Shown here one piece after another: positions 1 through 7,072 of a stretch of DNA of 8,573 nt. A model generated the notes under the pieces. The model searched no databases, was not told the origin of the DNA, and saw nothing but the letters and a program-made list of their open reading frames with translations. The translations under genes and the position numbers were made by a program. Source of the stretch: Bacteroidota bacterium (lineage in GTDB: Bacteria > CLD3 > SB21); NCBI GenBank assembly GCA_020438245.1, contig JAGQUY010000385.1:1-8573 (forward strand). Reading direction: 5' to 3'. Numbering within the stretch: the stretch's first letter is position 1; each line of letters opens with the position of its first letter.

Positions 1-1604
1 CGTTTCTTGGATTGCTCCAAAATAGCAGACAGCTGGGCGGTTATGAATACGACGGTAAGGCTCTTAACGGCAATATCGCTGATGTTATTGATGTGGGACT
101 GAATGCGGTCCAAGATTTGATTCTTGGATAGAGCCTGTGCACCCCCAAAGAGGTACTCCTGCTCAATATAAATCTCCAATATAATGTTAAGTTCAAAGGT
201 ATTGATGAGTTCGGTCCAATACGATTCGTCGACAATCTGGATCAGGCCCGGATTTGCAAAGAGGTGTCGCTCAATCAGGTCAACAATGGCGAACTGACGA
301 TGGGAATCGTGACAGTGTGCCAAGCGATCCCGAATTCCTTCGAGCAGGCTGGCTTTGTCACCTTCATAGTCCTCCAAATAGGCATCCAACCTTGAATACA
401 GATACGCCAGGATCATGTGATTCAACGTAACCCGTTCTCCCATTTTACGCGTCTGTTCGCCTATCCGTTTGAGCTGTCTGCGAAACGTCAAAATGGTTTG
501 CCGAAAAAGATGATTGTGATGGTCACTCTCTCCGAGAATTTCAAAGAACTGAAAGACATCGCGGGTCAAAATATTCAGGGGTCCGAATTCAAGTGTCAAT
601 AATTTGATCTGATCGATCATGGCCAGCAGCTCTTCCACGGTGTGACCGGTTTCTTCCGGATTGTCCAGCCGGTATGTAATGGAGATCACCGCGAGGGTCT
701 CGTCCTTAATATCACTTACATCATCAAAAATATGATGGGCCTCCGAATAGATTTCGGCGAGCTCCATGTCCGAAGTGGCCAGCTTTTCCTGCAATACATA
801 TTGTTCCAGTGCAATCTTCAACTCAAAGTCATTGATCTGTTTGATCCAGTCGTTCCGGGTTTTTGTCTTGAACTCATCCGTAGAAGATGCCCCGAAAAAA
901 AACCGCTCAATTTGCTGAACAACCATGAACTGCCGTTTCATGTTGTTGCAGAGAGCCAATCGGTTTGAAATTTCCGCAATGATATCCTCCTGAAGTCCGT
1001 ACTCACTCAACGCCACCTGCAAGGCGGTATATATGTACAGGGAAACCATTTCTTTCAGTGTCATAGAACCGCGCAGGGCCTCTTCGCGAACAGCGTTTTC
1101 TGCGCGAAAATTTATGCGGAAAACCAGCTGAATAAGTTCCGGCACACTAACATCCATTTCCTCCGTGATATGAATAAAGGTTGAAGCGTCCTCTTCTGCG
1201 ACTCCAGCTGACAGAAGGAAGTCGATCAGATCCTTCGACGCATCGTCTGCATACGTTGCATTCCGTATCATTCGGGTAAGTTCGTCGGAGGAACGATTCA
1301 TCAGGCCCTGCCAGATGATTCGCGGCGCTCTTTCGTGGATTCCTTTATCCTGAAGCCAGGCCTGAAATTTGGATATATCCAGCATTTCCATTAGGGGATC
1401 GGCCTTCAGATGGCCTTTCTGGGATGCTTCTCTGTCCGTCAGAGTTTCGCTGAGATTCTTGCGGAAGGTGCGCAGGAGCGTCGGGGAATACTTCTCCAAT
1501 TGCCTCATGAACGATTGAATAAAATCGTCCACAGGGCGGTTTTTCATGTCGATCCGGAGCAGATCCTCTATGCGCGAAAGTTCGGCTTTGGTTTCACTCA
1601 TCAT
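1..1604 (-). CDS. Large helical protein of unknown family with internal tandem duplication (partial, C-terminus beyond left edge)
   Basis: I do not recognise this gene. Reading leftward from ATG at 1604 (a second ATG follows at 1601) the frame has no stop for 534 codons and leaves the window, so the protein is larger than what is seen. The visible part is rich in Leu, Ile, Glu, Asp and Arg, looks all-helical and soluble, and has no signal peptide or membrane segment. Residues about 1-180 are unique. Residues 181-316 and 392-530 are two copies of one module: both start with T-L-x-x-M, then share R-L-A-x-C (215-219 and 427-431), R-Q-F (224-226 and 436-438), I-E-R (232-234 and 444-446), Trp (253 and 463), and I-N-x-F-E-L (257-262 and 467-472). 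By eye about a third of aligned positions agree. The start has no Shine-Dalgarno; the divergent spacer supplies a candidate promoter. The absence of stops and the conserved repeat show it is a real gene. Function is unknown; a scaffold or regulatory role would be a guess. Confidence 0.85.
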   Translation of the reverse strand, partial: MMSETKAELSRIEDLLRIDMKNRPVDDFIQSFMRQLEKYSPTLLRTFRKNLSETLTDREASQKGHLKADPLMEMLDISKFQAWLQDKGIHERAPRIIWQGLMNRSSDELTRMIRNATYADDASKDLIDFLLSAGVAEEDASTFIHITEEMDVSVPELIQLVFRINFRAENAVREEALRGSMTLKEMVSLYIYTALQVALSEYGLQEDIIAEISNRLALCNNMKRQFMVVQQIERFFFGASSTDEFKTKTRNDWIKQINDFELKIALEQYVLQEKLATSDMELAEIYSEAHHIFDDVSDIKDETLAVISITYRLDNPEETGHTVEELLAMIDQIKLLTLEFGPLNILTRDVFQFFEILGESDHHNHLFRQTILTFRRQLKRIGEQTRKMGERVTLNHMILAYLYSRLDAYLEDYEGDKASLLEGIRDRLAHCHDSHRQFAIVDLIERHLFANPGLIQIVDESYWTELINTFELNIILEIYIEQEYLFGGAQALSKNQILDRIQSHINNISDIAVKSLTVVFITAQLSAILEQSKK

Positions 1605-1621
1605 AGTCGTGGGCAAGGACA

Positions 1622-1649
1622 AATATACGCATCCAAGGTCATTATTCAA
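1622..1649 (-). promoter_or_regulatory. Candidate promoter for the leftward unknown gene
   Basis: On the minus strand TTGAAT (1649-1644) lies 16 bases upstream of TATATT (1627-1622), a fair sigma-70 pair. The same site extends to TATATTTG with TTG 19 bases upstream, which also fits the Bacteroidetes-type TAnnTTTG signal. Transcription would begin near 1615, leaving a leader of about 11 bases with no Shine-Dalgarno before ATG 1604. This is a prediction from pattern only. Confidence 0.45.
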
Positions 1650-1664
1650 TCTCTTTTTGGCGCG

Positions 1665-1693
1665 TTGCAAATAGCGGATTGCTTGGGTATATT
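1665..1693 (+). promoter_or_regulatory. Candidate priA promoter, predicted leaderless
   Basis: TTGCAA (1665-1670), a 17-base spacer and TATATT (1688-1693) make a good sigma-70 pair. The expected start of transcription is about 1700, at or one base before the A of the priA ATG at 1701. There is no Shine-Dalgarno upstream of that ATG, so the promoter and the missing ribosome-binding site both point to a leaderless message. Confidence 0.5.
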
Positions 1694-1700
1694 CCACTCC

Positions 1701-4205
1701 ATGCGCGCACATACTGTCCAGGTAGCAGTCCCCATTCCCATAGATCAGTTATTTACCTATCGAATACCGGAAAAATTCTCGGAGTTCGCCCTGCCTGGAT
1801 GCCGGGTTCTTGTTCCGTTTGACAGGAAAAGAATTACCGGGTATGTAACCCACCATGTCCCAAAACCCTACGACGATGCGCTGGAAATAGCGGACTTGTT
1901 GGATTATTGGCCCATCTTTTCGAAGGACCTGCTTCATCTTGCGGACTGGGTCGCCGAATATTATATGGCGCCGTTGGGCATGGTTTTGCAATCGATGCTC
2001 CCTCCCGGAATGCAAAGGGGCAGCGAACGAATCATCACCCTTAAACAAACCGTCGGCGAATTTGAGATAGCCAATCTACGAAAATCCAAACCCGTTCAGT
2101 CAAAGATATTAAAAGCACTCTTTGTATATCGATCCCTTTCGCTCAAAGCTTTGTCCAAGAAGATTGGAAGTACGGCCATTTCAAAGAATCTCGAGGAACT
2201 GAAACGCTTGGGTATTATTGAAGAAAAGGAAGTTCTTGAGGACGCTTCCGTTAGAATAAAATTCGAGAAAATAGTCCATCTGGCCTCCCATCTTGTTGAC
2301 GAACCGGAGCGATTTGAAGAAAGTCTGAAGATGCTCGAAAAGCGGTCTGTCAAACAGGCGGCTATGCTCCAGTACCTAAAAACCGTCGCTCCCGATGGCG
2401 TAGTCCAATCCGTCGCATTACAGGAGATTGCATCGAGCCGGGAAGCGCTCAAAGCGCTTGCCAAGAAGGGTCTGGTGAAGATCACCGAACGCGAAAGAAT
2501 CCGGTCTCCCTTTGATCGGGCTCCCGAAACAAAACCAAACCTGACGCTGAATTCTGACCAACAGCGTTGTGTGAATACTGTTGTCCGGGCAGTGCAGGCC
2601 GGTTCGTTCCACACGTTCCTTCTGCATGGTATTACAGGCAGCGGAAAAACGCAGGTCTACATAGAGGCAATCCGGGAAACAGTAGCTCTGGGCAAGTCCG
2701 CCATCGTGCTTGTCCCGGAAATCTCACTGACGCCGCAAACGGTTGCCGTCTTTCGTTCGTGGTTTGGTCCCCTTGTCACCATTCAGCACAGCGCCATGTC
2801 ACACGGAGAACGATTCGATGCATGGCGCAAGATCCGGTCCGGAGAACTAAAAATCGTAATTGGCGCCCGATCCGCCGTGTTCGCGCCGGTGGAGAATCTT
2901 GGTTTGGTTGTCGTCGACGAAGAGCATGAGACCACGTACAAACAAAACGATCTGACGCCAAAGTATCAAGCCCGAGATTGTGCGATCGTACGTGCAAGTC
3001 AGTCCAAGGCCGTTGTTATCTTGGGTTCGGCAACTCCCAGTATCGAATCGTTTTTCAATGCAGAGGACGGGAAATACACGCTGCTTACTCTGGATCGCCG
3101 TATAGGCAATATTCCGCTTCCGCCGGTTGAGCTTGTGGATATGCGAAAACAAATCGAAGTGCATACAGAAAACTGGCAACCCGTTCTTTCCAAGCCGTTG
3201 CGAGACAGAATGCTGCAATCACTGAAATCCCGCGAACAGATTATTCTTTTTCAAAATCGCCGAGGGTATTCCAATGCTCTGGAGTGCTATTCGTGCGGAC
3301 ACTCGGCGGAATGTCCGCACTGCAGTATCCATCTCACTTTCCATCGCTTTAAGCTGCGATTGAAATGTCACTATTGCGGCTATACGCTTCCCGCCTATCG
3401 GACCTGTCCATCCTGCGGAGAATCCAATCTGCTAAGCCAAGGGATTGGCACTCAGCGAGTTGAAGAGCAAATCGACCGGCTGTTTCCTTCGGCCACCTAT
3501 ACCAGAATGGATCTCGATACGACTTCCCGGAAAGGGTCGCACACGGATATTCTGGAGCAGTTTAAGTCAGGTGGAACGCAAATTTTGATTGGCACACAAA
3601 TGGTTACAAAGGGGCTTGATTTTGAAAACGTGACATTGGTTGGTGTTATTTCAGCGGATACCAATTTATTATTTCCCGATTTTCGCTCCTCTGAGCGTAC
3701 CTTTCAATTACTGACACAGGTGGCCGGAAGAGCCGGAAGAAAAGAGAAGTCAGGAAAAGTTGTTGTACAAACCTACAGACCTCAGCACTATGCCATTCAG
3801 CATGCCAGGACCCACGATTTTTCCGGCTTCTACCGGGAAGAAATCACGTTTCGAAAAGAAGCGCGATATCCGCCTTTCAGCAGGCTGATTTTGGTCCAGT
3901 TCAGGGCATTGGATGAGAATTTAGCTATTGAACATAGCGGCTTTTTTTCCGATATTTTTCGCGAACAATTGCAAAAGAACACGCTGTCTGCACACTGTTC
4001 GGTGTTGGGTCCCTCGCCCGCGCCAATTCTGAAAATCAGGAACCAATTCCGTTGGCATGTTCTTCTTAAAACGTTGAAGTCGGCTGACCGATCAGGTTCT
4101 CTCACACGGGCTTTACTGCGAAACAGCCTGAAACTCTACAGCGAAAAACACCGCAATAACCGGGTTCAATTCAACATTGACGTGGATCCAATCAATCTCC
4201 TGTGA
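1701..4205 (+). CDS. priA: Primosomal replication restart helicase PriA
   Basis: PriA is the 3'-to-5' DNA helicase that recognises stalled forks and D-loops and reloads the replicative helicase. The product is 834 residues, longer than the E. coli protein of about 730. The N-terminal 3'-end-binding domain is present (V-A-V-P-I-P-I near residue 8, then F-T-Y-R-I-P-E). A winged-helix region begins about 131, and a further helical stretch at about 185-275 accounts for much of the extra length. The helicase core follows: Walker A G-I-T-G-S-G-K-T at 310-317, DEEH at 406-409, and Q-V-A-G-R-A-G-R at 673-680. Eight cysteines (529, 532, 538, 541, 556, 559, 569, 572) form the two zinc sites. The frame stays open upstream to 1410, but only by shadowing the opposite-strand gene; ATG 1701 puts the conserved N-terminus where the family has it. 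The histidine kinase gene follows after three bases. Confidence 0.97.
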   Translation: MRAHTVQVAVPIPIDQLFTYRIPEKFSEFALPGCRVLVPFDRKRITGYVTHHVPKPYDDALEIADLLDYWPIFSKDLLHLADWVAEYYMAPLGMVLQSMLPPGMQRGSERIITLKQTVGEFEIANLRKSKPVQSKILKALFVYRSLSLKALSKKIGSTAISKNLEELKRLGIIEEKEVLEDASVRIKFEKIVHLASHLVDEPERFEESLKMLEKRSVKQAAMLQYLKTVAPDGVVQSVALQEIASSREALKALAKKGLVKITERERIRSPFDRAPETKPNLTLNSDQQRCVNTVVRAVQAGSFHTFLLHGITGSGKTQVYIEAIRETVALGKSAIVLVPEISLTPQTVAVFRSWFGPLVTIQHSAMSHGERFDAWRKIRSGELKIVIGARSAVFAPVENLGLVVVDEEHETTYKQNDLTPKYQARDCAIVRASQSKAVVILGSATPSIESFFNAEDGKYTLLTLDRRIGNIPLPPVELVDMRKQIEVHTENWQPVLSKPLRDRMLQSLKSREQIILFQNRRGYSNALECYSCGHSAECPHCSIHLTFHRFKLRLKCHYCGYTLPAYRTCPSCGESNLLSQGIGTQRVEEQIDRLFPSATYTRMDLDTTSRKGSHTDILEQFKSGGTQILIGTQMVTKGLDFENVTLVGVISADTNLLFPDFRSSERTFQLLTQVAGRAGRKEKSGKVVVQTYRPQHYAIQHARTHDFSGFYREEITFRKEARYPPFSRLILVQFRALDENLAIEHSGFFSDIFREQLQKNTLSAHCSVLGPSPAPILKIRNQFRWHVLLKTLKSADRSGSLTRALLRNSLKLYSEKHRNNRVQFNIDVDPINLL

Positions 4206-4208
4206 ATC

Positions 4209-5501
4209 ATGAGTAAACGATTTGAAGAAAAGAAAGAAGCGTTTGAGCTGCTCAACCGTGAATTGAGCGACCTGATGCCCCTTGACAAGAAGCAGGAGTC
4301 GGGGGAAACCTCTGTGGCGGACGATAAGCAGGACGTATCCAGCCTCACGCCCAGTCAGGGCATATCCAAAGAACTGGTTGAACGGCTTTATGACAAAGCC
4401 AAAGTGTACGAAAGGGTATACAAGTTTTACCGAAATATTATCGGTAATATGAGCAGCAGCCTCATCTGCATCGACATGAAAGGCAGTATCACCTTTCTCA
4501 ATACCAATGCGGCCAAGACTCTGGACTATCGGACCAATGAATTGCTTGGCAAGAATCTGCTTGAGATCATTTCCGAACCCGAGGTGAATGGGAAGATTAT
4601 CGATTTGATGCTCATCCCAAATAAACGATTTGAGAGCAAAGAGGTCAAGGTCGTATCCAAAGCAGGCGCAATTATTCCGATCGGCTTCAGCACCGCGCCC
4701 TTGATAGAAAAAAATGAACAGATCGGCGTGATCATTACCTTCAGGGATTTGACCGAAATGAGCATGATGCGGCAGCAGGTCGAACGGATGGACCGCCTGG
4801 CAACAATGGGTGAATTGGCCACGGGTATTGCCCACGAAGTTCGTAATCCGCTGGGCGGAATCAAGACGGCGGCACAGGTGCTTGAGGAATCGTTCGAGCA
4901 GAATGACCCCCGGCTTGAATTGGTCAGCCGCATTGTGCGGGAGATCGATCGAGTTAATAATCTGTTGACGGATTTTTTCAAGTTTGCAAAACCGGTGAAA
5001 CCGGCGAGGGACTACTTCAACGTGGAAACCGTCATCGACAGCATTTATCTGCTGCTCGCAACGCAACTCAACAAAAAACAGATCCGTTTCAGAGAAGAAT
5101 TTTCCGATGTGGTACCGCAAATCTATGCGGATTCGCATCAGGTAGAGCAGGTTTTAATGAACATTTTTCTGAACGCGTTGCAATCCATGCCCAACGGAGG
5201 TGATTTGGTGGTCCGAACCTCGGCGATTACCATCGGCGAGAAACCTCATCTTCAGTGGTCCGAAGGTGTTTTCGACAAAAAACTTCCCTTTGTCGCCATT
5301 GAGATCGTTGATCAGGGTGCGGGAATATCTCCCGAGAACATAGAAAAAATATTCAATCCTTTCTTTACGACCAAGAGCGAGGGCATGGGGCTGGGTCTCT
5401 CCATCTGCAGTCGTTTAATTGCAGAGAATCACGGACATATTCATGTAAGCAGTGAAGTGGGGAAGGGATCAACGTTTACGGTCGTCCTGCCGACCCGTTA
5501 A
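4209..5501 (+). CDS. Soluble PAS-domain sensor histidine kinase (NtrB/AtoS type)
   Basis: A 430-residue two-component sensor kinase that autophosphorylates on His209. In order: a charged, probably helical N-terminus (1-75), a PAS domain (about 76-185), the HisKA dimerisation and phosphoacceptor domain with H-box A-T-G-I-A-H-E-V-R-N-P-L (204-215), and an HATPase_c domain. The latter has the N-box around N318 and N322, G1 D-Q-G-A-G-I (368-373), F-box F-N-P-F-F-T-T-K (382-389) and G2 G-M-G-L-G-L (392-397). All catalytic boxes look intact. There is no membrane segment, so it should sense a cytoplasmic signal through PAS; the ligand cannot be read from sequence. ATG 4209 lies three bases after the priA stop and has no Shine-Dalgarno, implying coupled translation. 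No response regulator is encoded beside it, so its partner lies elsewhere. Its final 26 bases overlap the end of the convergent DUF309 gene. Confidence 0.95.
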   Translation: MSKRFEEKKEAFELLNRELSDLMPLDKKQESGETSVADDKQDVSSLTPSQGISKELVERLYDKAKVYERVYKFYRNIIGNMSSSLICIDMKGSITFLNTNAAKTLDYRTNELLGKNLLEIISEPEVNGKIIDLMLIPNKRFESKEVKVVSKAGAIIPIGFSTAPLIEKNEQIGVIITFRDLTEMSMMRQQVERMDRLATMGELATGIAHEVRNPLGGIKTAAQVLEESFEQNDPRLELVSRIVREIDRVNNLLTDFFKFAKPVKPARDYFNVETVIDSIYLLLATQLNKKQIRFREEFSDVVPQIYADSHQVEQVLMNIFLNALQSMPNGGDLVVRTSAITIGEKPHLQWSEGVFDKKLPFVAIEIVDQGAGISPENIEKIFNPFFTTKSEGMGLGLSICSRLIAENHGHIHVSSEVGKGSTFTVVLPTR

Positions 5502-5868
5502 TCAACTTGGGCAGGGGCGTATTTGATTTTGGCTGATTCTTGAGGCGAACCACTTGATTCCTGAACGTATTAAGATCAAACCTCATCACACCGGTCATTT
5601 GCTTCAGGTCCACACTATATAGTTTGATCAATCCTTTTCTTACCTGGTTTTCGAATCCATTCAAGTTTCCCTCTTTGCGATGGTGAAGGGCCACGGCAAC
5701 GTGGATGACGGCCTGCAACAAAAGCTTAACCTCCGGATCTTCGGCTTCTTTCCACAGTGCTTCCAAAGCCTCATGGCATTCAAAAAAGGCTTCTTCATTG
5801 AAAAGCTGTTGTGCACGACGAATGTCGGATTCAGAGGGAGCTTTTGGGGATGTCATGAATATAGGCAT
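5476..5868 (-). CDS. DUF309-family protein
   Basis: A 130-residue helical protein of the uncharacterised DUF309 family (PF03745). The signature is near the N-terminus: F-N-E-E-A-F-F-E-C-H-E-A-L-E-x-x-W (23-39), then L-Q-A-V-I-H-V-A-V-A-L-H-H (51-63) and K-E-G-N (65-68). The conserved His32, Glu33, Glu36 and His56 could form a metal or substrate site, but no activity is established that I know of. It overlaps the upstream CBS gene by 38 bases (5831-5868) in another frame, and no Shine-Dalgarno is seen, so translation is probably coupled. ATG 5856, four codons later, is an equally possible start and would cut the overlap to 26 bases. The tail after about residue 110 is polar and probably disordered. 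Its last codons are antisense to the end of the histidine kinase gene. Confidence 0.9.
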   Translation of the reverse strand: MPIFMTSPKAPSESDIRRAQQLFNEEAFFECHEALEALWKEAEDPEVKLLLQAVIHVAVALHHRKEGNLNGFENQVRKGLIKLYSVDLKQMTGVMRFDLNTFRNQVVRLKNQPKSNTPLPKLINGSAGRP

Positions 5869-6280
5869 TCATCATTTGTATTTCTTCTCCACCATCCTGA
5901 ATCTTAACTTCCATCAGGTCCCGCATCGAAACCATTCCAATCAGCCTCTGCCCGTCAACGATTGGGAGATGGCGAGACTTTATTTTCTTCATCGAGTCCA
6001 GACAGACATCATACGATTCATTGGCGTTTCCGACCGCCACATTTTTGGTCATGACTTCTTCAATTTTTGTCGTGTTAGGATCAAGCCCCTCCTGTACGAC
6101 CCGTTTCAACAGATCTCGTTCGGAAAAAATTCCGCGAAGATTCCGATTCGTCTCATTGTCAACGATCACAACCGCACCGACATTTTTTGAAGCCATATAT
6201 TTTACGGCTTCGATGACGGTTATGCCCAGGGGCACATAATAAAGCTCCCGACCGGAGATAATATCGCTGACGGTTTTCAT
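5831..6280 (-). CDS. Two-CBS-domain protein
   Basis: A 149-residue stand-alone CBS-pair (Bateman module) protein, a class that typically binds adenine nucleotides and reports energy state to partners. CBS1 spans about 7-62 and CBS2 about 72-126. Each ends in the ligand-contact motif G-h-h-[ST]-x-x-D: G-I-F-S-E-R-D at 50-56 and G-M-V-S-M-R-D at 115-121, so both nucleotide sites look competent. R-H-L-P-I-V (103-108) is the usual core strand of CBS2. After CBS2 a short helix E-E-I-Q-M-M-N-A-Y-I (132-141) resembles the C-terminal helix of stand-alone bacterial CBS-pair proteins. There is no catalytic or membrane domain. ATG 6280 follows an ideal AGGAGG at 6291-6286 with a 5-base gap, so it is the first gene of its transcript; the DUF309 gene overlaps its 3' end. 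The partner is not evident; DUF309 is the obvious candidate by context only. Confidence 0.95.
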   Translation of the reverse strand: MKTVSDIISGRELYYVPLGITVIEAVKYMASKNVGAVVIVDNETNRNLRGIFSERDLLKRVVQEGLDPNTTKIEEVMTKNVAVGNANESYDVCLDSMKKIKSRHLPIVDGQRLIGMVSMRDLMEVKIQDGGEEIQMMNAYIHDIPKSSL

Positions 6281-6439
6281 ACAAACCTCCTCGCTTTCAC
6301 GACGCTGTTCTTTAAAGGGTTATAAAGACTGGTACAGAAAAAATACGCCCTGGGCATTTCGGATGCAACATTAAAAAAATCGTCATCGGAAGGGATATTT
6401 ATTGTATCTTGGCACGTAAATCAACCTTTGAGGGATTCC
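6281..6439. other. Divergent spacer between the CBS and GNAT genes
   Basis: This 159-base spacer must hold promoters for both flanking genes. Leftward, TATAAC (6324-6319) could be a -10 box for the CBS gene but no convincing -35 lies upstream of it. Rightward, TATCTT (6405-6410) is the best -10 for the GNAT gene, again with a poor -35. Two imperfect dyads lie between: CTTTA/TAAAG arms at 6310-6327 and GCCC-T-GGGC at 6347-6355. They could be operators but are too short to call. AGGAGG for the CBS gene is at 6286-6291. Confidence 0.4.
6430..6434 (+). promoter_or_regulatory. Ribosome-binding site fixing the GNAT start
   Basis: GAGGG lies 5 bases before ATG 6440. It selects that ATG over the in-frame TTG at 6428, which would place the site inside the coding region. 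Confidence 0.7.
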
Positions 6440-6979
6440 ATGTCGATAATCGAGACGGATCGGTTGGTACTCAGGCCATTGACGGAAGAGGATGACGGCT
6501 TTATCCTAAAATTGCTCAACGAACCATCCTTCTTGGAATTCATCGGAGACAAGGGCGTTCGGACGTTGGAGGATGCTCGGCGGTACATTGTAACCGGCCC
6601 GATGGACAGCTACCGGAGACACCGGTTCGGTCTGCTCCTCGTTCAGTTGAAAGAAACCGGTGCTCCGATCGGCATCTGCGGATTGATCAAGAGAGATTAC
6701 CTCCAGGACAAGGACATTGGATTCGCTTTTCTGCCGGAATGTTGCTCCAAAGGTTATGCAACCGAATCTGCACGGGCCGTGCTGCAGTGGGGTGTGACCA
6801 ACATTGGGCTTCAGCGTGTTGCCGCTATTACGCAGGCCAACAACCACCTGTCCATTCGTGTACTGGAAAAACTGGGGCTGCGTTTTGAAGATTTTGTGAC
6901 CGTCCCCGGTGAGAAGGATCGATTACTTTTGTATGCTTGTTCTTTGGACTCTCCTTCCACGTCAAAAAAGGATTCCTGA
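6440..6979 (+). CDS. GNAT-family N-acetyltransferase (RimJ/RimL-like)
   Basis: A 179-residue acetyl-CoA-dependent N-acetyltransferase of the Acetyltransf_3 type, the group containing RimJ and RimL. It opens with I-E-T-D-R-L-V-L-R-P-L (4-14), the standard first strand of this group. Residues 93-109 carry motif A: I-G-F-A-F-L-P-E, then S-K-G-Y-A-T-E-S (103-110), the pyrophosphate-binding turn. L-Q-R-V-A-A-I-T-Q-A-N-N-H-L-S-I-R-V-L-E-K-L-G-L (124-147) is motif B with the Asn-Ser-x-x-x-x-x-K-x-G pattern. Length is normal. The substrate cannot be told: ribosomal-protein N-termini, other proteins or small amines are all possible. The last dozen residues are Ser/Lys-rich and probably disordered. It is divergent from the CBS gene; the next gene has its own promoter, so GNAT is probably transcribed alone or with partial read-through. 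Confidence 0.93.
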   Translation: MSIIETDRLVLRPLTEEDDGFILKLLNEPSFLEFIGDKGVRTLEDARRYIVTGPMDSYRRHRFGLLLVQLKETGAPIGICGLIKRDYLQDKDIGFAFLPECCSKGYATESARAVLQWGVTNIGLQRVAAITQANNHLSIRVLEKLGLRFEDFVTVPGEKDRLLLYACSLDSPSTSKKDS

Positions 6980-7000
6980 CCTGACCACGGCAATCTGTTC

Positions 7001-7029
7001 TTGACCAAGAGCCCGTTGTTTTGTATTAA
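7001..7029 (+). promoter_or_regulatory. Candidate promoter of the FkbM methyltransferase gene
   Basis: TTGACC (7001-7006), a 17-base spacer and TATTAA (7024-7029) form the best sigma-70-like promoter in the window. Transcription would start near 7036, giving a leader of about 37 bases before GTG 7073. The TTG of this -35 box is itself an in-frame potential start codon that a gene finder may choose wrongly. Confidence 0.6.
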
Positions 7030-7060
7030 ACGTTGCCCTGAATTCATAGATCATAAGCGC

Positions 7061-7065
7061 GGAGG
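7061..7065 (+). promoter_or_regulatory. Ribosome-binding site fixing the FkbM GTG start
   Basis: GGAGG is followed by 7 bases and GTG 7073. No comparable site lies before any in-frame ATG or TTG upstream, so GTG is the likely start. Confidence 0.75.
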
Positions 7066-7072
7066 ACAGAAG

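Noticed and set aside
1..1604. Faint likeness of the left-edge protein to the C-terminal helical region of the large NAD-dependent glutamate dehydrogenases
   Set aside because: The resemblance is only in the spacing of hydrophobic and Trp positions, with no diagnostic motif, and the position near the N-terminus does not fit. A profile search would be needed to revive it.
1410..1700. Upstream extension of the priA reading frame by 97 codons
   Set aside because: It overlaps the N-terminal coding region of the opposite-strand gene, contains the predicted priA promoter, and PriA proteins begin at about ATG 1701.
4113..5138. Long open frame on the minus strand (341 codons) opposite the priA end and the kinase gene
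   Set aside because: It lies wholly antisense to two genes with complete conserved motifs, its translation is rich in Phe, His, Gln and Arg without a recognisable domain, and such shadows are common opposite kinase genes.
5705..6190. Plus-strand open frame of 161 codons opposite the CBS and DUF309 genes
   Set aside because: It is antisense to two recognisable families and has no ribosome-binding site or domain of its own.
6310..6355. Two short dyads (CTTTA/TAAAG and GCCC-T-GGGC) as operators or terminators
   Set aside because: The arms are only 4-5 bases, the second has a one-base loop and no proper T run after a stem, and repeats of this length occur by chance.
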